From the NCBI GenBank assembly GCA_902531885.1, contig CACAFZ010000001.1, positions 62,001 to 126,000 of the forward strand: a DNA stretch of 64,000 bases, given 5' to 3'. Made by a program: the position numbers and the translations under genes. Position 1 is the stretch's first letter. Each line of letters begins with the position of its first letter. The notes under the pieces are model-generated. The model saw only the letters and a list, made by a program, of their open reading frames with translations. It searched no databases and was not told the DNA's origin. This document shows positions 34,679-43,290 of the stretch, piece after piece. This DNA is from an uncultured Pelagibacteraceae bacterium. GTDB lineage: Bacteria > Pseudomonadota > Alphaproteobacteria > Pelagibacterales > Pelagibacteraceae.

Positions 34679-35732
34679 TAATTTTTTAGAAATTAAAAAT
34701 GTTAGTTTTAGAGCTGGAGGAAAGACTAAAGTAAAAAACGTTTCTTTTAATATTAAAAACAAGGGAGATATAATTTGTCTCTTGGGACCTTCTGGTGTTG
34801 GCAAGACTACAATCCTTAGGACAATTGCAGGATTAGAAAAAATTAAATCAGGATCAATAAAGCTTAAAAATAAAACCTTGTCATCTGCAAAAGACCATAT
34901 TGAACCAGAAAATCGAAATATATCTCTATCATTTCAGGAAAATAGTTTATTTCCTCATTATACAATTGAAAAAAATATAAATTTAGGAGCAGAAGCAAAA
35001 AAGCTAAATGGGAAAAAGAAAATTAGTCCTAAAAAAATAATCAAATTGTTAAATATCGAAAAAATATTAAGCAAATATCCTCACCAAATAAGTGCAGGCG
35101 AAGCACAAAGGGCAGCTCTTGCTAGATCTTTAGTTACGCAACCAGATCTCTTATTGTTAGATGAGCCATTATCAAATGTTGATCAAAGTTTTAAAGAAGA
35201 AATACAAGTTCAGCTAAAAAAGCTTTTAAATGATTTAAAAATAACAACCATTGTTGTTACTCATGATTCTTATGAAGCCTTTTATCTAGGATCAAAATGT
35301 GGAGTAATTTTAAATGATAAACTAAAGCAATTTGACGATCCTTATAATGTTTATCATTTCCCGAATTCAGTTGAAGTTGTTAATTTTTTAAATAGAGGAA
35401 TACTTATTCCTGCAAAAGTTACTGGTGAAAATAGCCTTGAAAATGAGGACCTTGGTAAAATAAAAGGCAATTTTATTAAACATTATCCAAAAGGCTCAGA
35501 TGTGCAGCTATTGTTGCAACCTGAAGACTTGGAACATGATGATAAAAGCAACCTAAAGCTGGATGTCGTTGATAGAAAATTTAGAGGGACTAACTTTATT
35601 TACACACTTAGAACCCGAAGTAAAAAACTAATTCCAGTTTTTGTTCATTCCCACCACATTCATCAGCATGAAAAAGATGAAAAATTTGGAATTAAAAGAC
35701 CAATTCATATTGATCATATTGTTTGTTTTTAA
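34671..35732 (+). CDS. Ferric iron ABC transporter ATPase (FbpC type)
   Basis: The 353-residue protein has Walker A GPSGVGKTT (about residue 39), Q-loop SFQENSLFP, signature ISAGEAQRAALARSL (canonical LSGGQ read as ISAGE) and Walker B LLLDEPLSN. A C-terminal TOBE-like domain runs from about residue 230. It powers the permease encoded just upstream. The ISAGE signature departs from LSGGQ but keeps the Ser and central Gly. Confidence 0.9.
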   Translation: MSNNFLEIKNVSFRAGGKTKVKNVSFNIKNKGDIICLLGPSGVGKTTILRTIAGLEKIKSGSIKLKNKTLSSAKDHIEPENRNISLSFQENSLFPHYTIEKNINLGAEAKKLNGKKKISPKKIIKLLNIEKILSKYPHQISAGEAQRAALARSLVTQPDLLLLDEPLSNVDQSFKEEIQVQLKKLLNDLKITTIVVTHDSYEAFYLGSKCGVILNDKLKQFDDPYNVYHFPNSVEVVNFLNRGILIPAKVTGENSLENEDLGKIKGNFIKHYPKGSDVQLLLQPEDLEHDDKSNLKLDVVDRKFRGTNFIYTLRTRSKKLIPVFVHSHHIHQHEKDEKFGIKRPIHIDHIVCF

Positions 35733-35760
35733 GTATTAACTTAAATATATTTATAAATTA

Positions 35761-36603
35761 ATGGATACAAACGTATTTTTTATAATTCTATTAGCAACTG
35801 TAATGCACGCTGTTTGGAATGGGATGGTAAAAAAACATCCAGACAAAGTAGTTGCAGTGTCAGGAATTGTTTTTGGTCACGTTCCTGCATCAATCATTGC
35901 AATTATCTTATTACCAGCACCATCTTTAGAATGCATTCCTTATATAATTGCCAGCGCATTAATTCACCAAGGATACAATTGGTATTTATTATCTTCTTAT
36001 AAAATTGGAGATCTGACAAAAGTTTATCCTATAGCAAGAGGTTTTGGACCTTTGGTTGCTACACTAATTTCAATATTAATTTTAGGTTTGGTTTTGGATA
36101 ATTTAATAATTCTATCAATTTTTTTAATATGTGCAGGAATTATGATCCTTGGAATTTTTGATCAAAAAAATAAAAAAAATTCTAAAATAATACAATATTC
36201 TTTGATTACAGGTTTTTTTATTGGGCTTTATTCAATCGTAGATGGATATGGTGCAAGAATTAGTTTGTCAGCTATAACTTATATGAGCTGGTCATTTATT
36301 CTAATAGCAGTTTTTTTTCCAATAGTGCTTAAAATTAAAAAACAAAAAAACATATTTAAAAATGTAATGAATAGAGGAAAACAAATATTTTGGATTGGGG
36401 GAACTTTATCTTATATAATTTATATTATTGTTGTTTGGGGTTTTACAAAAGCACCAATTCCTATGGTTGGTGCATTAAGAGAATCTAGTATATTTTTTTC
36501 CATATTTATTGGATATTTCTTTTTAAAAGAAAAGATTACTCCAACAAAGATATTCTCTATTCTATTAATTCTTGTTGGAGTAATCGGTTTAAAACTATTT
36601 TAA
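35761..36603 (+). CDS. EamA/DMT-family transporter
   Basis: The 280-residue protein has about ten short membrane segments and two repeated EamA halves. MHAVWNGMVKKHPDK near the N-terminus and RESSIFFSIFIGYFFLKEKIT near the C-terminus are typical of the drug/metabolite transporter group. The substrate is unknown. It converges with a 4-base overlap on the PiT-like gene. Confidence 0.82.
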   Translation: MDTNVFFIILLATVMHAVWNGMVKKHPDKVVAVSGIVFGHVPASIIAIILLPAPSLECIPYIIASALIHQGYNWYLLSSYKIGDLTKVYPIARGFGPLVATLISILILGLVLDNLIILSIFLICAGIMILGIFDQKNKKNSKIIQYSLITGFFIGLYSIVDGYGARISLSAITYMSWSFILIAVFFPIVLKIKKQKNIFKNVMNRGKQIFWIGGTLSYIIYIIVVWGFTKAPIPMVGALRESSIFFSIFIGYFFLKEKITPTKIFSILLILVGVIGLKLF

Positions 36604-37565
36604 AACCACCCCTTTGGAACAATTATATAGTGAATAGCAAGCACTATTCCAACTGATACACTTAATCCAAAGATCATTTTTATAAAGTCCTTACCAATAA
36701 GTGGGAAAACGTATTTAAATTTATAATCTTTATTCATTGTTGAAATTGCTAATTCTCGACCACATAATAATCCAACAAACACCCAAGTTGTTGACATTGG
36801 TAGATCATTTAATTCTTTAAAGTAAAATAAAACTGCCGCGTAAATTACATTAATAATAGTAGCTGATCGTGCATATCTAGTTCCTGTTTTATCCAAAACT
36901 ACCTTTTGAATAGGACCACCATGAATATAAAAAATATAAAATAATAAGACTGTAAAATAAGCCATTACAGTAATCAGGAGAGTAGGGCTTAATTGTCTTG
37001 GTAAATATACAGCTATGTTTGCAACATCATGTGATAGCCAAACCCACCATAACCAACCAGAAGTTACCCAAACAGAGTTACGCCAGAAACCAATCCATTT
37101 ATCACTTACTTCATCAAACTTTTCATTGATAAATTTTGATACAACTATCCAGGCAATATAAGCAACTACTGCAGCTAAACCGTAGCCAACAACACTTTTC
37201 ATTAACATTTTTTCTAAAACAACAGTTGATGCAAAAGCTGAAAGAACCAAGAAAGTAGTAGAAACTGGAATTCCAATTCTTGTTAATAATAAAAGTATTC
37301 CAGGAGCAACAGCGTGATACCATTGAATTTCTTGATAAGGTATTCTTGTTAACCTTCCATATGAGATATCACCATCATAAGCATACCAACCCCAACCAAG
37401 AGCTAGTATCATTACAAATGATGCTGAAGCAGCAAGTGTATACCATTTAAACCACTTTTGTTTTGAAGCAATAAAAGTACCCAATGTTTGAATTGAGTCA
37501 TTTCCAATTACAGACCATCCTGCTAGTCCAAATCCTACTATTGTATATATTAATGAGAGTTCCAT
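36600..37565 (-). CDS. PiT-like integral membrane transporter
   Basis: The 321-residue membrane protein has about nine hydrophobic segments and two PiT-like repeats. GNDSIQTLGTFIAS (about residue 21) and GIPVSTTFLVLSAF (about residue 97) form the first, and SHDVANIAVYLPRQL (about residue 178) with LPMSTTWVFVGLLCGRELA (about residue 255) the second. PiT phosphate/sulfate permeases carry the same ND and P-x-STT elements. It is shorter than typical PiT (400 or more) and the substrate is uncertain; phosphate or another oxyanion is likely. Confidence 0.65.
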   Translation of the reverse strand: MELSLIYTIVGFGLAGWSVIGNDSIQTLGTFIASKQKWFKWYTLAASASFVMILALGWGWYAYDGDISYGRLTRIPYQEIQWYHAVAPGILLLLTRIGIPVSTTFLVLSAFASTVVLEKMLMKSVVGYGLAAVVAYIAWIVVSKFINEKFDEVSDKWIGFWRNSVWVTSGWLWWVWLSHDVANIAVYLPRQLSPTLLITVMAYFTVLLFYIFYIHGGPIQKVVLDKTGTRYARSATIINVIYAAVLFYFKELNDLPMSTTWVFVGLLCGRELAISTMNKDYKFKYVFPLIGKDFIKMIFGLSVSVGIVLAIHYIIVPKGWF

Positions 37566-37785
37566 ATTTTTAATGAGAATTCCTTATTTTTATTGTTTTA
37601 AATTTTAATCGATTCATATCGATAAAGATTATTTAATGTGTGAGAGATTATTTATCTATAGTTAAATTTATTATTATTTTTTATGGAGAGGCGATTCATC
37701 CTGATTATATTATCTTATTTAAAAGTCTAGTAAGTAAATTGACTATCTTAAATTTAATACTTTAAGTTGTATTTACTTGATCAAT

Positions 37786-38184
37786 TTATTTATTTTTGCA
37801 TTTTTTGCACAAACCGAAGAATTCTAAATTATATTTGTTATATTTCATTCCAGAATTATCTTCAAAATTTGTTAGATATTTAGAAAGCTTAGAGTTGTTT
37901 ATTTCAGTGACTTTTTCGCAGCTTTCACAAATTGAAAAAGCAGTAGCTTTAGAAACTTGGCAACTAGAGTTTTTACATGCAACAAAAGCATTTCTACTTT
38001 CAATTTTATGGATTTTACCTATTTCAACCAACTTATCTAAAGCTCTATAAACCTGCAGTGGTGCTTTTAATCCTTTTTTCTGAACATTAAATAAAATCGA
38101 ATAAGCTTTTAATGGCTCAGAAGATTTTTCTACAAGATCTAAAACAATTTGTTGATTTTTTGTAAGGTATTGTTGTTTTTGCAT
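37786..38184 (-). CDS. zur: Zinc-responsive Fur-family repressor
   Basis: The 132-residue Fur-family protein has an N-terminal winged helix (TKNQQIVLDLVEKSSEPLKA) and two structural CxxC pairs, CESC near residue 88 and CKKC near residue 127. Downstream of znuC and znuB, it is the expected regulator of the zinc uptake genes. Zur-type palindromes lie in the znuC-znuA gap. A regulatory His-rich metal site is not as clear as in E. coli Zur. Confidence 0.85.
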   Translation of the reverse strand: MQKQQYLTKNQQIVLDLVEKSSEPLKAYSILFNVQKKGLKAPLQVYRALDKLVEIGKIHKIESRNAFVACKNSSCQVSKATAFSICESCEKVTEINNSKLSKYLTNFEDNSGMKYNKYNLEFFGLCKKCKNK

Positions 38185-38208
38185 TTTTAATATTTTACCA
38201 GTTGTTCA

Positions 38209-39012
38209 TTAGTTTTTCAATTGAATGGATTGTTTTATTTTTAATAATGAAAGTATAAATAAAATTAAAGACGCTGTTATTATTGAAGGTCCTGATGCTG
38301 TATTAAATTCCAGTGAAGAGAACAACCCAATAATTACTGATAGCAAACCTCCAATTATTGCAAACAGTACCATTTTTTTTGGATTGTCAGAGATATTTCT
38401 AGCCATTGCAGCTGGAATAATTAACATTCCAGTGATTAATAACAAACCAACCATTTTTATAGAAATTGCAATAATAGCTGCCATTAAAATTGTAAATACT
38501 GCTTTTGCTCTATCCGGGTTTAATCCTTCTGCTTCAGCTAATTCATAATTTACTGTTGATGCAAATAAAGGTTTCCAAATTAATTTTAATACTAATAAAA
38601 TTAATGCTCCACCAAACCATATAATAGTTAAATCTTTAACCGTTACAGCTAATATGTCTCCAAATAACAATCCCATAATATCAAATCTGATAAACGTTAA
38701 AAATCCAATTACTACCAATCCAACAGCTAATGAAGAATGAGCTAAAAGTCCGAGCAAGGCATCACCTGGAAGATTAGTTTTTTTTTGAAGTTGAATTAAA
38801 AATAACGCTATTATGGACGAAATTAAAAACACGGAAACCGCAATATTTAATTCAAAAGAATATGCAATGGTAACTCCAAGTAATGCTGAGTGTGAAAGTG
38901 TATCTCCAAAATAAGACAATCTTCTCCAAACAACAAAACAACCAAGTGGACCTGTTACTAGAGCAACTCCAATTCCAGCAATTAATGCTCGTATAAAAAA
39001 ATCATCAAACAT
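38209..39012 (-). CDS. znuB: Zinc ABC transporter permease
   Basis: The 267-residue protein has about eight hydrophobic segments and the ABC-3 family layout, with GPLGCFVVWRRLSYFGDTLSHSALLG at residues 21-46 and a GLLLITGMLIIPAAMAR segment. It works with the ZnuC ATPase encoded just upstream (one base between the genes). Confidence 0.93.
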   Translation of the reverse strand: MFDDFFIRALIAGIGVALVTGPLGCFVVWRRLSYFGDTLSHSALLGVTIAYSFELNIAVSVFLISSIIALFLIQLQKKTNLPGDALLGLLAHSSLAVGLVVIGFLTFIRFDIMGLLFGDILAVTVKDLTIIWFGGALILLVLKLIWKPLFASTVNYELAEAEGLNPDRAKAVFTILMAAIIAISIKMVGLLLITGMLIIPAAMARNISDNPKKMVLFAIIGGLLSVIIGLFSSLEFNTASGPSIITASLILFILSLLKIKQSIQLKN

Positions 39013-39013
39013 T

Positions 39014-39760
39014 TTAATTTTTCTTTATTTCTCCCTCATTAGAATGAACATGATCATGTCTATGCTCATAAACAGAAAGTATTTGAGAAGCTTGTTCGCC
39101 AAATAAAGCTTTATATTCATTGTTCTTTGCAACATCAATTGGTGAGCCTGAGCAACAGACATGTCCATTTAAACAAACAACATGGTCAGTAGCACTCATC
39201 ACCGTATGTAAGTCATGAGATATTAATAAAATTCCACAATTTAATTCATCTGATATTTTTTTAATTAGTTCATACAAAGCTATTTCCCCAGTAAAATCTA
39301 CTCCTTGAACAGGTTCATCAAGGACTAATAATTCTGGTTTTTTTGAAATAGCTCTTGCTAGTAAAACCCTTTGAAATTCACCACCTGATAAATTTCCTAA
39401 ATTTTTATTTTTAAGATGTTCAACACCAGTTAAAGATAAAGCCTCATTTATAGCATCATCTTTGAGGTTTTCTGTTAGCACCATGAAGTCATTAACCCTT
39501 AATGGCAATGTCCAGTCTATTGAAACCTTTTGAGGAACATACCCAACTTTTTTGGTATATTTTTCAACTTTACCTTCAATTTTTTTATAAATACCCAAGG
39601 CAATTTTTGCAGTTGTGCTTTTTCCAGAACCGTTAGGTCCAATAAGAGTTACAATTTTCCCTTTTTCAACCTCTAGTGATACACCTCTGACAAGCCACTT
39701 ATTATTTTGGGAATAGCCAGCATTCTCTAATTTAACTAAAGTATTTTTTTCTGAGCTCAT
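39014..39760 (-). CDS. znuC: Zinc ABC transporter ATPase
   Basis: The 248-residue ATPase has Walker A GPNGSGKSTT (about residue 40), signature NLSGGEFQRVLLARA and Walker B LLVLDEPVQGVD. The last residues are His-rich (YEHRHDHVHSNEGE), which is common in zinc systems. It diverges from znuA across a gap with two Zur-box-like palindromes. Confidence 0.94.
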   Translation of the reverse strand: MSSEKNTLVKLENAGYSQNNKWLVRGVSLEVEKGKIVTLIGPNGSGKSTTAKIALGIYKKIEGKVEKYTKKVGYVPQKVSIDWTLPLRVNDFMVLTENLKDDAINEALSLTGVEHLKNKNLGNLSGGEFQRVLLARAISKKPELLVLDEPVQGVDFTGEIALYELIKKISDELNCGILLISHDLHTVMSATDHVVCLNGHVCCSGSPIDVAKNNEYKALFGEQASQILSVYEHRHDHVHSNEGEIKKN

Positions 39761-39780
39761 TTTATTACTTGACTTTGTTA

Positions 39781-39799
39781 TTTGTTATATTATTACAAA
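39781..39799. promoter_or_regulatory. Second Zur-box-like palindrome
   Basis: TTTGTTATATTATTACAAA is symmetrical around position 39790 with one mismatched pair. It is adjacent to the stronger site at 39801-39815, on the znuC side of the gap. It could be the operator for the znuC-znuB-zur direction. Confidence 0.5.
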
Positions 39800-39800
39800 C

Positions 39801-39815
39801 TGTTATAATATAACA
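39801..39815. promoter_or_regulatory. Zur box
   Basis: TGTTATAATATAACA is a perfect 7-1-7 palindrome and matches the core of the known Zur consensus (TGTTATAWTATAACA, with the flanks less well conserved). It sits 21 bases before the znuA ATG, in the divergent znuC-znuA gap. It should repress zinc uptake when zinc is sufficient. Confidence 0.8.
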
Positions 39816-39835
39816 ACTAATTAACACTTAAAACT

Positions 39836-40936
39836 ATGAAAAATCTAAAAAAATTACCTTTCATTCTGTCAATTCTATCATTTTTAACACTATTTACATC
39901 TGCAAATGCTGAAATAAAAGTAGTTGCCTCAATTAAACCAATTCATTCCTTGGCTAGCTATTTAATGGAAGGTGTAGGTACTCCAAACTTAATAGTGGAC
40001 GGATATGCTTCACCTCATGGATTTGCAATGAAACCATCACATGCAAAAATGTTACAAGAAGCAGATCTTATATTTTGGGTAGGTGAGGGATTAGAAAATT
40101 TTTTAGAAAAACCATTGAAATCAATTGCTAAGAAAGCTGAAAAAATAGAGTTATTAGAAATTAAAGGATTACAAAAATTAAAATTTAGAGAAAAAAATAT
40201 CTTTGATGAACATGATGACCATGGTCACAAAGAAGATAAGCACGATGATCACGGACATGACGATGATGGTCACAAAGAGGACGATCACGATGACCACGAT
40301 CATGATAAAGATGGCCACAAAGAAGACGATCATGATGACCACAAAGAAGATGGTCACGATGACCACGATCATGATAAAGATGGCCACAAAGAAGACGATC
40401 ATGATGACCACGGACACGAAGGTCATGCACACGGAGAATATGACCCACACATTTGGTTAGACCCTATTAATGCAAAAGTAATTTTAAATGAAATGGTCGA
40501 GCATTTAATAGAAAATGATGAAAAAAATGCTTCGATTTATAAAAGTAACTTAGATAAAGCGCTTAAAGATATTGATAAACTTATTAGCGATGTAAAGAGT
40601 GAGCTAAATAAAGAAATTTCATTTATTGTATTTCATGATGCATATCAATATTTTGAAGAAAGATTTAATGTAAGTGTATTAGGTGCATTTACAGTGAATA
40701 CAGATATCATGCCAGGAGCAGAACAGTTATCAGAAATTAGAGAGATTATTGAGCACGATAAAGTTAGCTGTATATTTTCAGAACCTCAATTTAATCCAGA
40801 TATTATAAATACTGTTGCAAAAGATATGAAAATAAAAACTGGCGTTTTAGATCCATTAGGAGCTACTTTAAATCCAGGAAAAGATTTATATTTTGATCTT
40901 ATTAGAAATATTTCTTCATCATTTAAAGGTTGTTAA
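39836..40936 (+). CDS. znuA: Zinc ABC transporter periplasmic binding protein with expanded His-rich loop
   Basis: The 366-residue protein has a signal peptide (residues 1-25, ending ANA) and cluster 9 binding-protein fold. Likely zinc ligands are in SPHGFAMKPSHA (H61), EYDPHIWLD (H205) and FIVFHDAYQYF. Between about residues 126 and 199 lies a loop almost wholly of His, Asp, Glu, Lys and Gly, longer than in E. coli ZnuA. It presumably buffers or delivers zinc. DNA for the loop contains exact direct repeats. It diverges from znuC. Confidence 0.94.
   Translation: MKNLKKLPFILSILSFLTLFTSANAEIKVVASIKPIHSLASYLMEGVGTPNLIVDGYASPHGFAMKPSHAKMLQEADLIFWVGEGLENFLEKPLKSIAKKAEKIELLEIKGLQKLKFREKNIFDEHDDHGHKEDKHDDHGHDDDGHKEDDHDDHDHDKDGHKEDDHDDHKEDGHDDHDHDKDGHKEDDHDDHGHEGHAHGEYDPHIWLDPINAKVILNEMVEHLIENDEKNASIYKSNLDKALKDIDKLISDVKSELNKEISFIVFHDAYQYFEERFNVSVLGAFTVNTDIMPGAEQLSEIREIIEHDKVSCIFSEPQFNPDIINTVAKDMKIKTGVLDPLGATLNPGKDLYFDLIRNISSSFKGC
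40285..40411 (+). repeat. Exact 58-bp direct repeat encoding His-rich loop
   Basis: Bases 40285-40342 and 40354-40411 are identical 58-bp copies with a 69-bp period, in frame inside znuA (23-residue unit). The surrounding region 40201-40440 has weaker repeats of the same kind. Replication slippage could change the number of units and the loop length. Confidence 0.9.
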
Positions 40937-40955
40937 TAAATACAGCTTAAAAAAT

Positions 40956-41711
40956 TTAAATCGGAAATATTGATAATTTTAGTCCCATTCTAATAGCTAC
41001 AAAGATAACTAATACTGCAGTTAATAAAGCTAATATTTTTGTTGGAAAAACTTTAAGGTTCAAAAAGTTACCTATTTGTCCACCAATAATAACGGCTAAC
41101 AAAAGTACCCAATAATTACTTATTTCATTAAAAACTGCATTTTTTGTAAGCTGACCAATAATTCCAGATAAAGAATTAATTAAAATAAATAATGATGCAG
41201 TTGTTACTATATGTTTTGGTCTACCAGCTCTTAATAAAAAAAGTATTGGGCTTAAAAATATACCACCACCTATGCCAACAATTCCTGATACAAATCCTAG
41301 ACAACAACCAATTAAAAAAGAAATAATTAATGGAATTTTTCTATAATTTTCTTCGTTATCATCATAAGATTTAAATTTAAATAATAATAAAACACCAGCA
41401 GAAGACAAAACTATAAAAAGCAATAATTCAAATAAGTTTTTATCTATTTCTAGTGATCCACCAATAAATGCTAATGGCACTGATCCAATTAGGTAAGGTA
41501 GTAATAATTTTAAATTAAGATTTCCAGCTCTTATGTAATTATAAGAATTACCAGATACGACAAAAATATTACATAATAAAGCGATTGCAGGAAATATGTG
41601 ATAGGGAACTCCCCATATCAAAAGAAGTGCTAAATAAGTTGAGCCACCTCCAAATCCAACACTTGAATAGATTGTTGCTGTAACAAAGAATAAAACTGAT
41701 AATAAAATCAT
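40956..41711 (-). CDS. TauE/SafE-family permease
   Basis: The 251-residue membrane protein has about eight segments and two repeats with GFGGGSTYLALLLI (about residue 20) and GIVGIGGGIFLSPILF (about residue 143), the TauE/SafE signature. Family members export sulfite, sulfoacetate or related anions. It is convergent with znuA and has no obvious functional neighbour. A second TauE-type gene is at 59794. Confidence 0.85.
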   Translation of the reverse strand: MILLSVLFFVTATIYSSVGFGGGSTYLALLLIWGVPYHIFPAIALLCNIFVVSGNSYNYIRAGNLNLKLLLPYLIGSVPLAFIGGSLEIDKNLFELLLFIVLSSAGVLLLFKFKSYDDNEENYRKIPLIISFLIGCCLGFVSGIVGIGGGIFLSPILFLLRAGRPKHIVTTASLFILINSLSGIIGQLTKNAVFNEISNYWVLLLAVIIGGQIGNFLNLKVFPTKILALLTAVLVIFVAIRMGLKLSIFPI

Positions 41712-41781
41712 ATAAAATACTTATTTTTATTTGAATAAAAAATTTAAATCAAAAAAAAAATATAATATATTATTAATATAA

Positions 41782-41845
41782 AAGGGGTGTCTTTAAGACT
41801 GAGAATATACTCTTAGAACCTGTCCGGTAATTCAGAAAGGGAGAA
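41782..41845 (+). promoter_or_regulatory. TPP riboswitch (THI-box)
   Basis: The conserved elements occur in order: GGGGTGTC (41784), CTGAGA (41799), GAACCTG (41816), CCGGTAAT (41824) and AGAAAGGGAG (41834). The last contains the Shine-Dalgarno, two bases before the ATG of the symporter gene, so thiamin pyrophosphate binding should hide it and block translation. A TATAAT at 41761 may be the -10 element. The element is compact and ends at the start codon. Confidence 0.92.
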
Positions 41846-43270
41846 ATGGATCAAATAAATATAATCAATCAAAACTTAACTTTAATTTTATTAATAATAA
41901 TTTGTTTAAGTTTTGTAATATTTGGAATTCATTATTCAAAAAAGTTTCAAGGTTTAAACAATTATTTAGTAGCCAATAGAAATGTCGGCACATTATCTTT
42001 AACTACAAGTTTAGTAGCATCAGCACTTGGAACGTGGATTTTATTTGGGCCAGCATCAGCGGCAACGTGGGGAGGGATAGGAGCCGTCATTGGATATTCT
42101 CTTGGTACAGCATTTCCTTTATTTATTTTAATCTACTTAGGCAAAAAATTTAGAAATCTATTTCCTAAAGGAAAAACCTTAATTGAAGTTGTTCGATTAA
42201 AATTTGGTAAAAAATTATTCAAATTAATTTTATTTTTAACAATTTTTTATATGTTTATTTTTCTCATTGCTGAATTAACAGCTGTTTCAATATTGGTTAA
42301 TTATATATCAGGTACACCTTTATGGATAACTGCTTTAATAGTAATATTAAGTTCACTTACCTATACTCTTTATGGAGGTTTAAGAGCTTCTATTTTTACT
42401 GACAATATTCAGTTTTTTGTAATTTTAATTCTGCTTTTATTTTCTTTTTTATATTTAATAAATGCTAACGATTTCAGCTTTAATTTCATAAAAGAAAATA
42501 AATCAATATTATTAAGCTCTAATTATTTACCTAATTTTACAGCTGGATTAACTTTCTTTATTGCGGTTGCTGCAACTAATTTGTTTCACCAAGGAAATTG
42601 GCAAAGAGTTTATGCTGCAAAAAATTATAATGTTTTAAAAAAATCTCTTATAATTTCTTTTTTAATAATCATTCCTATTGTTTTCTTTATGGGTTTTAGT
42701 GGTCTAGTAGCGGTATCTGCAAACAATAACGTTATTCCAGATCTTGCTTTTTTTTCTTTAATATTAAAAGAGCAATCGTTAGCTATTTCGGTAATAATTA
42801 TAATTTTAGCCATATCTTTAACAATTAGTAGTTTGGATACATTAATAAATGCCATTTCAAGTCTAGTTATTGTTGATGGAAAAAAGATATTAAATATTAA
42901 AAATGATTATTTAAAATTATCAAATCAATTTATAATATTTCTGTCATTAGTTGCATTTATTATTGCTTCAAAAGGACTAAGTATTCTTTATCTTTTTTTA
43001 TTGGCAGATTTATTATGTTGTTCGGCTGTTTTAACTATTTTTTATGGTTTTTATGATAAGAAAATTAATGAAAAAAATGCGTATGTATCGATCATTTTTG
43101 GACTTGTTTTAGGATTATTGTTATTTCCAAGTCCTGATTTTTCAAAATCTATTTTAGTGGGTATTTTACTACCAATTTCTTCATTTCCTGAATTTTTAAC
43201 TCAATCTTTGTTATTTTCTTCTTTTTTTGTCGCAACATTTTTACCTATATTGGGTTGGAAATTAAAATAA
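41846..43270 (+). CDS. thiV: Sodium:solute symporter, putative thiamin-precursor (HMP) transporter
   Basis: The 474-residue protein has about 13 hydrophobic segments and SSS-family features: LVASALGTWILFGPASAATW near residue 55, LYGGLRASIFTDNIQ near residue 175, and ISLTISSLDTLINAISS near residue 330. The TPP riboswitch directly upstream shows it is repressed by thiamin pyrophosphate. In SAR11 the thiV gene lies behind a thiamin riboswitch and is a candidate transporter of the pyrimidine precursor HMP (Carini et al., recalled from memory). The symbol rests on that context. Confidence 0.82.
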   Translation: MDQINIINQNLTLILLIIICLSFVIFGIHYSKKFQGLNNYLVANRNVGTLSLTTSLVASALGTWILFGPASAATWGGIGAVIGYSLGTAFPLFILIYLGKKFRNLFPKGKTLIEVVRLKFGKKLFKLILFLTIFYMFIFLIAELTAVSILVNYISGTPLWITALIVILSSLTYTLYGGLRASIFTDNIQFFVILILLLFSFLYLINANDFSFNFIKENKSILLSSNYLPNFTAGLTFFIAVAATNLFHQGNWQRVYAAKNYNVLKKSLIISFLIIIPIVFFMGFSGLVAVSANNNVIPDLAFFSLILKEQSLAISVIIIILAISLTISSLDTLINAISSLVIVDGKKILNIKNDYLKLSNQFIIFLSLVAFIIASKGLSILYLFLLADLLCCSAVLTIFYGFYDKKINEKNAYVSIIFGLVLGLLLFPSPDFSKSILVGILLPISSFPEFLTQSLLFSSFFVATFLPILGWKLK

Positions 43271-43290
43271 TATGTGTAGAGTGCTTTGAA

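Noticed and set aside
37566-37785. Possible small RNA or gene in the 220-base gap
   Set aside because: Only a 15-codon frame and AT-rich short repeats (ATCGAT...ATCGAT) are present; nothing supports an RNA or protein gene.
40285-40411. CRISPR-like spaced direct repeats
   Set aside because: The repeats are in frame within a coding sequence, have only two full copies and the spacer is 11 bases; no cas genes are present.
40178-40460. Long open frames on the opposite strand and other frame across the His-rich part of znuA
   Set aside because: They arise from the repetitive His/Asp codons. Their products are low-complexity repeats with no start or neighbour support, while znuA is complete across the region.
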